A stretch of 60,000 bases of DNA, taken from NCBI GenBank assembly GCA_030704615.1, contig CM060731.1:31684001-31744000 (forward strand), given 5' to 3'. Made by a program: the position numbers and the translations under genes. Source of the stretch: Takakia lepidozioides. Its lineage: Eukaryota; Streptophyta; Takakiopsida; Takakiales; Takakiaceae. Below the pieces are notes generated by a model, which did not search any database, was not told the origin of the DNA, and saw only the letters and a program-made list of their open reading frames with translations. This document shows, in pieces, positions 1 through 11,407 of the stretch; the stretch's first letter is position 1; every line of letters begins with the position of its first letter.

Positions 1-1420
1 CCCATTCCAACACAAGTGCCCTCCCTCCCCATTGGCTGCTCCAATCCTCTTCCCTTTTTTGACCTTTAGGAATAGCCCCTGCCAAAATTTGGGACCCTTA
101 TTTAGTTTGTTGGCGCTACCTTTCTAAAGCAGGACTACACAAAGGGTTTTGATGCTTAGCACCGATACTTGCAGTTAAGTTTCGAATTAGATCAAGAATG
201 AATGAATGAATGAAATCCCTAGATGAATAGTTTTATGCATGCGTGAGTATGTCTACCAGCCATCATAGGCCAATATTTTCTCCCAAGGAAGACAATGACT
301 TGTATTTCCTCCTATCCTATTTGTTCTCTTTGAAATTTCTGATCCTCATAATGGAAAGACAGTGAGTATCCCCTGGATCTCATAGTAAAAAGGCGGGAAA
401 AGAAAAAGTAAAAGAACAGAAAAAGAGATAATGAAGGTACTGTTTTGGGGGCAATTTCTGCATAAACTGATTGGAAAGAACAGGAAGGCTCCATACAAAC
501 CTCAACTCAACCTTCAGGACTTACGTCATAAGTCACAACCTATTTGGTAGGGCTTTGCATGGATTATATGCATTTGTTTTGTTATCACAAACATTTTCAC
601 TCCAATCTCGTATAAAATCGGTGTAGAGGTATATCGCTCGTAATGGAATACAAAAAAATGCATCGGAGGTGTACTTTTGAGTAGAAAATTCAGCCTTGAA
701 TACAGATGGCATGATAATAAAAATACAAATGGGCATAAAACTTGTCGTTCGATAGCTCGTATACCAGTCACATCATACTTGTCATACTGCTAAGAAGGTT
801 ATGATGCAGACCAATCCACCTCTACCGTTCAACTTCAAGAGAGAGAGAAAAAGAGGTAATGTACAGCCGGACTTGAAACATAGATGGATCCCATGTGGAT
901 GGGTTCGTTGTCGTTGCCACTGTTGCATCCCCTACCCACCTTGCCGCCAACTAATCGACCCTCACCTCCTCCTCCTGTCTTTCGACCTACTCCTTCCTCC
1001 ACCCTCCGTCCCTTCTTGAGCTCCCACTTTGGCTATAGCTTGTCAAAATGACCTTGCAGCCACACCTCTAGAACCTCCTCCATTCTAAAACCTTCCCTAA
1101 CCAACTCCTTGGCATGCATTCCATGTGGGCCCCACATGCAATTGCCACTTTCACATGGCATGGAGCAACCACGTGGGGCCGCATGCTATAGCCACCTTTG
1201 TTCCCGCCACTTGCTAGATGTCCAATTTTTTTTTGCTCAATATCTTTTTCACGATTGGGGTACATATTTTCATGTCACCTATTTTTTGGTGGTAATCCAC
1301 CAGCTTCCTACAATCACCAAAAGATTGTCTTTTGTCTTCCGTTTGGAGGTGGACACCTTCTAACAGTTGTAAAACACCATTCATATTTTTCCTTTGTTAT
1401 TTGACACCCCTCCCAGCCAG
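1..1420. other. gene-free upstream stretch
   Basis: I see no gene here. Short open frames on both strands have no recognisable domain, no consistent splice signals and low-complexity composition. An ATGA microrepeat lies near 198-213. If the ethylene receptor gene starts outside the window, this is probably part of its long 5' intron. Confidence 0.4.
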
Positions 1421-1524
1421 CTTGTCGGACGCGTCTTGCCAAGTTGGCAGGATCTCAATCCGAGCAATGCTTCACGAAAGGGAAGGCCCCGGCCTGAGGG
1501 TGTTACACAATGGGGGTTGGTATC

Positions 1525-1562
1525 GGGTTGTGCTCACGCGCACGCGCGCGTGAGCACAACCC
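1525..1562. repeat. perfect 17-bp hairpin
   Basis: The 17-base arm 1525-1541 (starts GGGTTGTGCTCACG) is repeated exactly as its reverse complement at 1546-1562, with a 4-base loop ACGC. It lies at the edge of the left inverted module, so it is more likely a transposon end or target structure than a regulatory hairpin. Confidence 0.75.
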
Positions 1563-1749
1563 ACGGTCATTGGAGTTTTATGTTTTTTTAGCCTCGGTCG
1601 TAGGAGTTATATGTTTCCAAAACGGAAAAAACCATAAGCGGTATAGATTGGTGCATATATACGGTACATCTGTACCAATTCAGCGAGGCGGAAAATTCAG
1701 TAGTGTAGCCAGAAACCCTAAACTTATAGCGACAACAACTAGTTTCGCA

Positions 1750-1898
1750 TTGAGAAAGACTTGGTGATATGGGCACAAACCTATGCAGCAATGGGTTTCG
1801 CATTGAGAAACCCTTACTGGTATTTGAGAAAGACTTGGTGATATGGCCTCAAAACTATGCAAGCGGTGGGTTTCACATTGAGGAACCCTTACTAGTAT
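1750..1898. repeat. tandem duplication, 74-75 bp x 2
   Basis: Two head-to-tail units (1750-1823 and 1824-1898) both begin TTGAGAAAGACTTGGTGATA and end ACCCTTACT-GTAT. They differ at several positions, so the duplication is not recent. Confidence 0.7.
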
Positions 1899-2971
1899 AG
1901 CTTGAGTCGAGACTTTCTATACGAAATCCCATCACCCAACAATCCCACATCCAATTCAGGCTGGTTGGTACAAAGTTTTGCCGTGCGAAATTATCCTTTG
2001 TTTTGATTTCTTCTCAGGCTGTTTGGAACAGTGTTTCCTTGTGAGAAATTAGCTATGGGCGAGGATCTGCAATTTGAGGTGAAGTCTCACTGCACACTCT
2101 CGCGTCTGTTATAGAGAAAAAGCCACGCCTATAGGGTAATATGTTCATCAGGTATAGGGGCTATTTGTTCTTTATGTGTTAGTTTCACATAATGTTTCGT
2201 TTCGCCAAGTTCATTTCGCTGTGGAAATTTCGTGAAAATTCGGTGGAATTTCGGGGAATATGCCATTGTGCTCATGTGAGCATCCTCACGCACTACCCAA
2301 CCTCATACGCAATTTAAGGGTTTGGTGCCGAGGACTTTAGCCCGAGTTGCTACGCAAAGGCTAGGCAACCCGAAAGTCGCTTAACGCCCTCGGGCCAGGG
2401 CCTTCCCTATCACGTAAGAAATTGCCTAAAAAAATCTTTTGTTAAAATCGTTACCTTCTCAGACCAAAAGTTTCATCCTAAGAGGAGGACTACCTTACAC
2501 CGGGGCATAAGACACCTACGGCCTTATGAAATCGTAAGATGGCGATTATGGGGGCCCACAAAGAGACACGTTGGTTTTCTACGCCTGTGAAGGATAGTTG
2601 ACTCGACCCTTCCATTATTTTTGAAGTTGCATTCTTAAGCCTTGGAATGGCCTCATCAGCTGCCCAACCGCCCAAACCTCAGCTACACACACATTAGGGT
2701 TTGGAAGAGTTCTTGGATTTCTCCTCGTATTGAATGTTGTATCCGCCGAATCTGAATTTGAACAATCAATATGTTGTCCAGCAAGTCTCTAGATCCAGAA
2801 CCTATAGTTTTGACAACAAAATCAAGAATATAATTTTTCTCAGTGCGGTATATTAGAACAACTTATACATTGCAGCTAGGCAAAATTATAATGAACAGAA
2901 AAATGTTGGAATCCACACAAGCAGGTTAAACTTTGGGCAGAAAAGCCACAACGACTGTTTCAATACTGCAG

Positions 2972-5900
2972 GTTGCAGTTGCACTTTCGCATGCAACAGT
3001 ATTGGAGGAGTCCATGCGTGCGCGGGATGAATTGCTGTCACAGAACACCGCTCTTCAGATTGCAAGGCTGGAGGCTGAACAGGCAAATGCTGCCCGCAAC
3101 GACTTTCTAGCAGTTATGAACCATGAGATGAGGACGCCAATGCATGCAATCATAGCCCTCACTTCCATTATCTTGAAATCCGATTTGACGCCCGACCAGC
3201 GGTCGATGATTGAGACTCTGGCTAAAAGCAGCAGTCTCCTCTCATCATTAATCAATGACATTCTTGACATTTCACGGCTTGAGAACGGGGGTTTTGCGTT
3301 GGATTTGCGCCATTTTGACCTCCATACTCTCATGCGAGAAGTTGAGAACCTTGTACAACCACTTGCCTTGTCCAAGGATTTGCTACTGACGATGTTTTTA
3401 GCAGCGGATCTGCCAGTTGATGTATTGGGGGACAACAATCGTATTCTTCAAGTCATGCTTAATGTGGTAAGGCTCATACAATTGAATCCGATTTCGGGTA
3501 GGGGAGAGTGGGGAGGAATTAAACGGATGGAATGAAGTAGGGGGTTAGCCGACAGGGCATATTTCAAGAGGGCAACTAAGATATTGAGAGTGGTGGAACA
3601 GAGAGTGAGCAAGAAAGGGGAGGTGCAGCTAAGTCTGGTCCATTGTATATATCTATACTGCATAAAGACAGTTTATGACGTTTCACTAGACTTATCCATG
3701 CCCCACCTCCCCCTTCCTCTCCATCTTTTCAGTTATGCGCCATGATCATACATCGACCTCACTCTCCATGGATACAAAGAATGTTGAAGTTGTGTCTAAG
3801 TTACTTGCTAGATTACTGGCCCAATAGAGAGGCCTTTTGAGCTGTGAGGACTAGAAGTACTTTAAAAAATATGCCTATGCACTCGCATTTTTTGGTTTCT
3901 CTATAGTTCTACCTTATCTTGGGGGTCCTAATGTTGTGGGTCAGCTCCGGAAATAATTCTCGCTCTCTTCTCTAACTCCTTTGGCAACCGAAAAAAGCTC
4001 TCCTGGCGCAAAGCATGATACAACATAGTTCTAAGTTTGGGTTTAAATGTTCACTTGAAAATTCAAACCCTTGTTCATAGATTGGAAATGCGATTAAGTT
4101 CACAAGGGAAGGAGAAGTGAAAATCTCTGTGTACATGGGCGCAAGGATTGATTTTCGACCAGTTGGACTTGTTGCAATCGACGCACGTCACACACTTCAC
4201 AAAAGTCTGGAGCACAGATTTTTTCATGTTGAAGTGCAAGACACAGGCATAGGCATCAAGGCCATGGATGTACCTCGCTTGTTCCAAAAGTTTGTACAGG
4301 CTGATGGTACTACAACACGCAACTACGGTGGCACAGGTTTGGGTCTGGCAATCTCCAAGAAATTCGTGGAGGTAAAGATTCTACATAACCATGAAAATAT
4401 GTATCATATACAAATAGACATTGCTTCCAATTGAATTTCACTAGAATGCTTTGAACCAAAACTTAAAACTTGTTCCACTTGACTTGGAGATTATGGGTTT
4501 GTACTAGTGTATGACATGATAGTTCTTCTCCAAATCTCCCATTTTTTTTTTAAAGGAAACCCGGAAGCGACAGCCTACAATTCAGGCCCTTGAGGGGGGG
4601 GGGAATTAGAGCCTATGGGCATTGTTCCATGAGACATAGGATGAACAACGTCAAGGCATACCGCCACGAAAAATCCACACACAGGGCAAGGCAGTGGGTT
4701 CGACTCCTGAACCACTAGGGTGACAAACTGTGCACTTACCAGCTGACCTACAGCGCTAAGCCTCTGAATTTTGTGTGGCCTCGTGGTAATGAGGCTATAT
4801 GGTGCAGTGCCTGGACACTACAGCGGGCCCACTACATTCAAACCCTCACTATTATCATGTTTCTGCTATAGATCCATTAAACGATGATTCTGAGATAGGA
4901 GTGAAGGTGTAGTGTAGTTGTAGGATGCTAATATTCTAATTACCTAGTAAGGAGTGGGTTCCAAATCCCTTTGATGCTTGGATTGGATGTAGGTTTCATT
5001 GTGACTAACCCCATGGAGGTAGTTTAGCTTGTTTTTGCAACTACAATGGAGGTAGTTGTAAATTTTCTAACCCAACAAAATTGCAAGTCCTTGATCCAAT
5101 TAATATGCATATAGGTAGTTTATTCATATGTTAATGATGTGGTGGCCCCAATGACCCGACCAGCCTTGTTAGAACAAGGCCGCACAAAATTTAGAGGCCT
5201 TGAGCTACCAGCCGATGTGCATCTCCATTTTTGTATGGCTAAATTTAATTAACAGTCATGCGTGCATTGAATATTTTCAGGCTCTATATGGCGAGTAGCA
5301 CATCAATCAACAAGATGGCACTTTACGCGATGGAATTATTCCCCTCCGCGTGAAGATGGCATCTTACGCCTACAGGTGGCACCTTACGCCGATCAATGGC
5401 ACCTTATACTTGCCACTCCTATCTTTCCCATCCATCTTTATCTCATCTCGTTCTTTATCTTTGGGGGGCTGATCTTTGGATAAAATAGATCTTAGCCGTA
5501 AGCTCGTAAGTAAAAACCTATTAGGTCTTTACCTTGGGGAAGCCCTAGGATGGGGCCGTCCCCGAAATTTGGGGCCCACACTTGGCTCCACCTTGCGGAG
5601 GGCCACTTTTCGGCCGGGACCGGCCCCACCTTTCCCTATACATAAAGAACTGGGGCAGATTTCTCTTTATTAATATCGTTTCGTTATACAGCGTAGTAGC
5701 CACCCACAAGTATGAGGGCCTTACAAAAAAGTATAATGCACAGTGCCAATTAGACTCTGTGTAATGCACACCTCCGACCAGCGTTTGTTTATTGGCGAAT
5801 TTTCGCCAGATTTTGACCTCAAAAAATAACATAGAATATTTTGTCGCGAATTCCCTGTTTTTTATGAAATCGCCAAACTTCTCCAAATAAAAATGAATTA

Positions 5901-8200
5901 TGGATGAATTCGCCAAATATGGATGATATAAATGGATTAAAGTACGGAAACGGATGATTCTATCCTAATTTCAATGGATGATCAAATGTACATCTACTTT
6001 TTGCAAAACTCTGTAGCCACTCGTGTTGTTTTCCAAATTAAAAAAAAAACGTTGCCTCCAACATTTCTTTATCTCTTACCTCCAAGATCTTTTCCTTCAT
6101 TAGACCCATTTCTTTTTATCATCAAAAGAAACGATCAATGGAAAAAAGAAATCATCCCATTTCTTTACACAGAGGAAAACCTTCGTGTCGGGTGCCCCTT
6201 GAATTTTATGCCCTAGGGCCTCGAACTACCGCCCTTGGCCCTGGGCATAAAATTCAAGGAGCGACCTCCACTCGAGGTCCTCCTCTATACGTAACGACCC
6301 GCCATAGTTTTGTTGGTGCTGAAGGTTGGCGCCTTATGAAATGGAATAGTTGGCGTAAGGATGGTGCCTTACACCATCCTTACGCGTAAGGTTCCTCCTC
6401 CAATCTGTACTAATCTAACCATCCATTTGATTTAATCTGAGCCATCCAAGCTTTAAAGAAAATGGTTCTTGCTCTTTACTCGAGTAGGGGCCTCCCCGAA
6501 ATTCAGGAGCGCACTCGGCTACCGCCTTGTGGCTGGCACCTCATTTCAAGAAGGCCCCAACCTTCGGACTTACCCTACATATAACTATCACTTCTGTAGA
6601 GCTCAGTTCTCAATTGTTAGATTGAACTAGAGCTGGTGATGATTTCTGGAACCATAACCTTTAAATTCTCACATTACACACCTTAAGACTTCCTGAGTTG
6701 GAAAGAGGCATGACGGTGTGATGCTTAGTACTCTGCAGCTAATGGGAGGAAAGATATGGCTGGAGACTGAGGGCCTCGGAAAAGGCACCACATGCAAATT
6801 CTACATTTGCATCGGCATTTACCTTGAACCCGAACTACCTAGCCCCAAGACCCCCAAGACAGACACTATTTCAGCCGCTTTGACGGATGTTAAAGTAAGT
6901 TACACCTCAAAGACACATTCTTTTTCCTTTTATTGTCTGGCAAAAAACCGTCAGTTTTCGACTTAGAAAATGGGTCAGCTAATTGTACAAATGAATTATG
7001 GGTGGTAAACATCGGAAAGTTGACAGAAAGTGCCAGTAGATGAATATCATGAGCCTAAATTTTGCCTACATGGGCGTGTTAAAACGTGCTATTCTCGCCA
7101 CATGGGTGTTGGGTAGAATTTACATGTGGCACCTGTGGAGATTTGGTGGGGGGGGGGGGGGGGGAAGATAAAATAAAACCCACTGGTCGGGACTGGAAAT
7201 CTGAAAGCACGTGGACAAATATGTTCTGCATGTACTGATTTACGGCTTATAAACTTTCCGAATTTGATGTCATTTCGAATAATGTTTCATTTGGTGAATG
7301 CATCTGTACTATCTCCTAGTACCTGTCTCTAAGTGTGTTGCTCTGGGACTCATCATCGTGGTTGTTGGTAGATCATGGTCGTGGATGACAATTCCATAAA
7401 TCGAATTGTAACAAGGCGTCTACTCGACAACCTTGGGTGCAAAACTACGGTACTGGATTCTGGCCAACGGTGCTTGGAGGTCCTCTTTGAGAAGGGACCA
7501 TCTGAGTATCAAGTTATCCTCTTGGATCTTTCCATGCCAGAGGTGGGTCAAATTTATGGGCTTGTGTCATTTTATCAAGAACGGCATGTTGCTTTACTAC
7601 ACTTTATAAAAAAACACTTCAATCAATGGATAATTTTGTGGCAATCTTTAGATAAACAAATGATCTTTTCTTGAATGTCTTCGACTGCCTCATCGATCTC
7701 CTGAATTTCTATTGTTGTCTTTGAGCTTGTTATGCTTTCTCGCCCCAAAAGCTCATCAATTGGAATTTGGTCTTTCCGTGTAAGTTATATATAAGGTTTT
7801 TGCCTTCATCTGTTTATTCTATCTTCTAGATATTAAAGGCTCATTTATTCCTTCCATTTGTTCTCCCAGTACTCTTAATTCTAAAACTAAGCTTGCTATA
7901 TGGGTCATCCATAATTTGCAGATGGATGGATTCACTGTCGCAACGGAGATAATTGAGAAGTGGGGCAACGTGAATAGACCTCTAATTGCTGCTCTCACAG
8001 CAAATACTGACACTAAAACACGTCAGCGTTGCTTTGAGATTGGCATGGACGATGTCCTCATGAAGCCTATTTCTTTGAGCCATCTGAAAGCTGAATTGAA
8101 CAAAATGCTACACCTTGGCGTACCTCGTGTACTTGCAATTGACAGCTCCTGCAATGCTGCTGGGCCTAGTGATGCTCCTCAAAGCACCACTTCTTGGTAA
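2972..8200 (+). CDS. ETR: ethylene receptor, ETR1-type (3' five exons, 5' end outside window)
   Basis: This is the C-terminal half of an ethylene receptor, an ER-membrane hybrid histidine kinase that signals through CTR1-type kinases. Exons are 2972-3466, 4081-4371, 6739-6894, 7372-7542 and 7922-8200 (stop TAA 8198-8200); all junctions are phase 0 with GT-AG signals, giving 463 visible residues. The first exon opens with VAVALSHA, the residues after the GAF domain. The H-box [15 protein letters not shown] puts the phospho-histidine at 3122-3124. Exon two has the N-box (GNAIKF) and DTGIGI and [10 protein letters not shown] boxes, so kinase motifs look complete, as in subfamily I. The receiver has VVDD, the phospho-acceptor Asp at 7525-7527 (LLDLSMPE) and the MKP lysine. 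The transmembrane and GAF exons are not present in 1-2971 and should lie upstream. Intron three (2.4 kb) holds repeat modules. Confidence 0.93.
6197..6259. repeat. 17-bp-arm hairpin in ETR intron
   Basis: Arms 6197-6213 (CCTTGAATTTTATGCCC) and 6243-6259 are exact reverse complements around a 29-base loop. The hairpin is part of the foldback element in the intron. Confidence 0.75.
6355..6383. repeat. 12-bp-arm hairpin in ETR intron
   Basis: GTAAGGATGGTG at 6355-6366 is repeated as its exact reverse complement at 6372-6383, with a five-base spacer. It shares the CCTTACGC motif of the neighbouring modules. Confidence 0.75.
7148..7164. repeat. G17 homopolymer
   Basis: A run of about 17 G lies in the intron before the receiver-domain exon. 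It is unstable and prone to sequencing error; no function is inferred. Confidence 0.8.
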
Positions 8201-9210
8201 CAAAGACCATCAAATTGTTTGTCAATAAAATGTGTCTAGCGCCCCTACCCCCATCTAGACATGTAGTACGCAAGGATGGTTGTGGAACTTGCTCTCGTAA
8301 AACTTCAGCATTGTGATTTGCGCCCTCCCTGTGATTTGCAGTATGTGTAGGATTTTCTAGTTGCTTTGATCACCAAAGAATTCTTTACATGAGCACTATT
8401 CCTCCCACTATTCTTCCACTTGATCACCTTCATACACACTCATTCAACACCACTTAATCCAAAATATAACCACTACGGAGAGCCCAAGCCTAAACTTAAG
8501 TATAAGAAAACCTAATATAAACAAGATCAGTGTCAGGCGGCCAAATTGTTTAGATCCCAATCAATGTATATCATACCTTGGCAACACCTCATCACCATAA
8601 GACTAGAGCATGTAGCTTAGTAGTTGGGTATTTGTGCTGTGCATGTGCATAATGTAGGTGATATAAGGTTCAAAGTGTTCACCTTCCAATTGGAGGTAGA
8701 AGTCATTTATGATTTTGTGTTGAAGTGATACTATAATTTACGCTTCTAAGATGAGTTATCTTCCTTTCATCATCATAGCTAATCCTAAACAAGTAATATA
8801 GGTCGTGCACCCAAGCATCCTGCCACAACATACATCAATCTCCAACACATTTCTTAGCAGACCATCCTAAAAGCTATCCCAAAACTTCTATGAGGATACA
8901 AATCCTATGTTATGGGATACTAGGGAAAAAGCCATTTACATCAAGTTCTAGCGACGACCGAAGGTCGAGAGCTAATTTAACGTAGAGCAGGAATAGGGTG
9001 CCATAGTGCCACATCATCGTCGCCATGTTTCGTTGCCACCTGTTGTCGCCACGTTTCGTACGTCATCAATTTTTTTATCTGCCCGGACTGCCCGAAAATA
9101 ACCGGGAGAGGTTGCAACGCGGGGAAGGGACGATGATGGCTTGAGCGCGGAGGGGTTTCACATACCGATCTCAGAGGTAGATCCTACATGGTGGATGCTG
9201 CACAACCTTT
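8201..9210. other. gene-free spacer with a tRNA-like SINE remnant
   Basis: This is the 3' flank of the ethylene receptor. At about 8603-8684 lies a degenerate copy of the tRNA-derived SINE head seen at 27951: it keeps GAGCATGTAGCTTAGTAGTTGGG (an A-box-like start) and GGTTCAAAG (a B-box-like site). I see nothing else. Confidence 0.45.
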
Positions 9211-9213
9211 TTC

Positions 9214-9297
9214 ACAGATAACAGAGACGAGGAGAAGCTCTGGAATGAATACATTTTTGACCCCAGCCTATGGTTGAACAATCGAGGCAAGGCGAGG
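9214..9297 (+). pseudogene. OSB/PDF-motif exon-like copy 1
   Basis: The frame reads TDNRDEEKLWNEYIFDPS and then LWLNNRGKAR. This resembles the start of the plant-specific PDF motif (LW..FF..P..WWDNR) of organellar single-stranded DNA-binding proteins (OSB). It ends before a GT. It is one of four copies spread over 1.5 kb (others at 10214, 10435 and 10663). No OB-fold or downstream PDFKHK segment is seen, so it is an exon remnant. The family assignment is from motif similarity only. Confidence 0.45.
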
Positions 9298-9754
9298 GTG
9301 TATGCATGATTCGTGGAGCGCGGAGGAATTTGTTTCACACACCGATCGCAGATGAAAATGTGGGCTCTTGGTTCCTGTTAGTAACATTAATGGGATGGTC
9401 GATTTTACCTGCAAAAGTATTGAAGGTATGTCTTCCATGTATTTCCTTATTTGATGCAACAAGTAAGTGCTGAGATTATTATAGGGTACAAGCAGATGTA
9501 ATCTAGCAAAATGTTCATGGTCATATTTATAGAAAGGTACATAGGTTAGAATGCCAACTAGCTGCAAAGTGAAGAATTTTGTCCATCCTGTCAGCTTGGT
9601 CTTAGTAGGTCGTGTTTCAATCTCTGCCTGCTCTGCTGAACCGTGGTGGTTCTCACAAACCAATCCCACATTTCCTGACTACGGACACAAGCAGCACACA
9701 CAAGAGGTCCTTTTGGGTTGATGGTCAAATCCTCCATGAGTCATGCCACAAGGT

Positions 9755-10131
9755 CAAGGCCAATGTGGTGAGGGCACCTTCTTCTTCGACCTATTTCAGC
9801 CTGTTTTGCCCTCTCATCAGACTTGGCCCTGAGATGCATACTGAATTGTCAAGGACACTGTGGTGAGGGCACCTTCTTCTTCGACCTATTTTAGCCTGTT
9901 TTGCCCTCTCATCAGACTCGACCTTGAGATGCATACTGAATTGTCAAGGACAATGTGGTGATGCCACTTTCTTCTTCGACCTATTTCAGCCTATTTTGCC
10001 CTCTCATCAGACTCGGCCCTGAGATGCATGTACTGAATTGTCAAGGACAATGTGGTGAGGGCACCTCTTTGACCTATTTCAGCCTGTTTTGCCCTCTCAT
10101 CAGACTCAGCCCTTACATACATATTGAATTC
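9755..10131. repeat. minisatellite, about 95 bp x 4
   Basis: Units start CAAGG-CAATGTGGTGAGGGC at 9755, 9850, 9945 and 10042 (95, 95, 97 and about 90 bp). A fifth, more diverged unit lies at about 10280-10372. The array sits between the first and second OSB-like exon copies, and the open frames running through it are artefacts of its period. Confidence 0.9.
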
Positions 10132-10213
10132 TGTAAGTTAGCTCGTTGCAGGGTGGATCTGTGGTCGTTTGGAGTGACTTTGACAAGTTACTGCCGATGT
10201 GGCAGTACGAAAG

Positions 10214-10267
10214 TATCCAAAAACAGATAACAGAGATGAGCAGAAGCTTTGGAGTGAACACTTTTCA
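10214..10267 (+). pseudogene. OSB/PDF-motif exon-like copy 2 (truncated)
   Basis: The frame reads YPKTDNRDEQKLWSEHFS and then loses similarity. It is preceded by the same leader (GGAGTGACTTTGACA...) as copies 3 and 4, so leader and exon were duplicated together. Confidence 0.45.
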
Positions 10268-10434
10268 GGTCCTGCTAATGAATGCACCTTCTTCAACACA
10301 TTTCACCCTGTTTTCCCTCTTATCAAAATCTGCCCTAAATTTTCATGTTGAATTCTGCAAGTTAGCTGGTTGAGTGAATCTTTGATAGTTTGGAGTGACT
10401 TTGACGTGATACTGCCAATGTGACAACAGGAAAG

Positions 10435-10524
10435 TATCCAGAAACAGACAACAGAGTTGAGGAGAAGCTACGGAATGAATACTTTTCTGACCCCAGTCAA
10501 TGGCGGGACAATCGAGGCAAAAAG
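10435..10524 (+). pseudogene. OSB/PDF-motif exon-like copy 3 (best preserved)
   Basis: The frame reads YPETDNRVEEKLRNEYFS then DPSQWRDNRGKK, followed by a GT. SDPSQWRDNR is the closest match in the window to the OSB PDF-motif core. The frame is open upstream through DTANVTTGK. It lacks the rest of the gene on both sides. Confidence 0.5.
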
Positions 10525-10662
10525 GTGAATGCCTGTTGGATTACAGAGAGTAGCATATGCAATTGAGCATAAGAACTAGTGTGATAAGTTGAGTTGGGTG
10601 TCTCATATATTTGATAGTTTGGAGTGACTTTGACATGATACTGCCATGTGACAATAGGAAAG

Positions 10663-10725
10663 TATCCAGAAACAAGTAACAGAGACGAGAAGAAGTTGTG
10701 GAATGAATACCTTTCTGACCCCAGT
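10663..10725 (+). pseudogene. OSB/PDF-motif exon-like copy 4
   Basis: The frame reads YPETSNRDEKKLWNEYLS then DPS, after which the sequence switches directly to PPR-like coding sequence. The breakpoint suggests a rearrangement joining the OSB-like array to a PPR gene fragment. Confidence 0.45.
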
Positions 10726-10739
10726 GCTTGTGGTGTGCT

Positions 10740-11407
10740 TGTGCAAGCCTAGCTGCCTAGAAAATGGCAAATCAAAGCCGGAATGTACCAGATGTCATTT
10801 TGGACACTGCCCTGGTGGACATGTATACCAAATGTCAGCATTGAGGATGTAAAGGGAATATCTGACAATATGGTTGAACAAGGTATGGTGTCATGGAGGG
10901 CGATGATCGCAGGATATGCCCAGCATGGTTGTCATAGGGAGGTCCTGCAACTATTGGAAAGAATGCAAAAGGAAGGCTTCAATCCAGACAGTACCGCCTT
11001 TCTATGTGTTCTCGCTGCATGCAGCCATGCTGGCCTACTGGATGAAGGAAGATGCTACTTCGATTCCTGAGTCCAGATCACATGTGACTCCGACGGTAAA
11101 GCACTTTGGCTGCATGGTGGACCTTCTTGGATGTGCGGGCAATTAGATGAAGCAGAGGACCTCATTAATAAAATGCCAATGGAACCAGATGTTGTGGTGT
11201 GGATGGCCAAGTTGCTTGGTGCCTGTAGAGCCATGGCAATGTGGGGATGACTGAACGTGTGGCAATATCTACTCTTAAGTGGATGACCAAGATGCTGCGA
11301 CTTATGTGTAACTGCTATCAAACATCTATGCTGCAGCTGGCAGGTGGAACGATAGTGCAAAGGTGAGAGAGATGATGAAGGTCAGAGGGGTTAAAAAGGA
11401 GACCCCC
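10740..11407 (+). pseudogene. PLS-type PPR gene fragment, broken
   Basis: Pentatricopeptide-repeat proteins bind organellar RNA. The 3' part of one is readable only by changing frame: VILDTALVDMYTKC (10790-10830), then VSWRAMIAGYAQHG and LCVLAACSHAGLLDEG (10888-11055), then HFGCMVDLLG, DEAEDLINKMPMEPDVVVW and finally GRWNDSAKVREMMKVRGVKK (11345-11400), an E-domain-like end. There are frame changes or stops near 10830, 11068, 11140 and 11235, so it cannot make protein. The 5' repeats are absent and the 3' end runs into the GC-palindrome array. Confidence 0.85.

Larger units (their letters stand above)
1421..2420. repeat. inverted GC-rich modules, probable transposon ends
   Basis: A block at about 1435-1562 resembles, in inverted orientation, a block at about 2250-2420. 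Both carry a version of CCCTC-GGCC-GGGCCTTCCCT and GTGCTCA-type motifs. The pair may be the termini of one element of about 1 kb. No transposase is seen between them and no target duplication could be fixed. Confidence 0.4.
4372..6738. repeat. ETR intron 3 with foldback and tRNA-like repeat modules
   Basis: This intron is gene-free. About 5280-6590 holds repeated GC-rich modules: GGCACCTTACGCC-like motifs (5310-5410 and 6330-6390) and two related blocks (5530-5640 and 6480-6560) sharing CCCCGAAATT and CCGCCTTG. Exact hairpins are present at 6197-6259 and 6355-6383. A stretch at about 4660-4860 carries tRNA-B-box-like GGTTCGACTC. The composition suggests a non-autonomous DNA element inserted into the intron. 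Confidence 0.5.

Noticed and set aside
3055-3438. Minus-strand frame of 127 codons
   Set aside because: Exact shadow of the ethylene receptor kinase exon.
7148-7164. G17 run as a G-quadruplex regulatory element
   Set aside because: A plain homopolymer in an intron with no other support; likely slippage.
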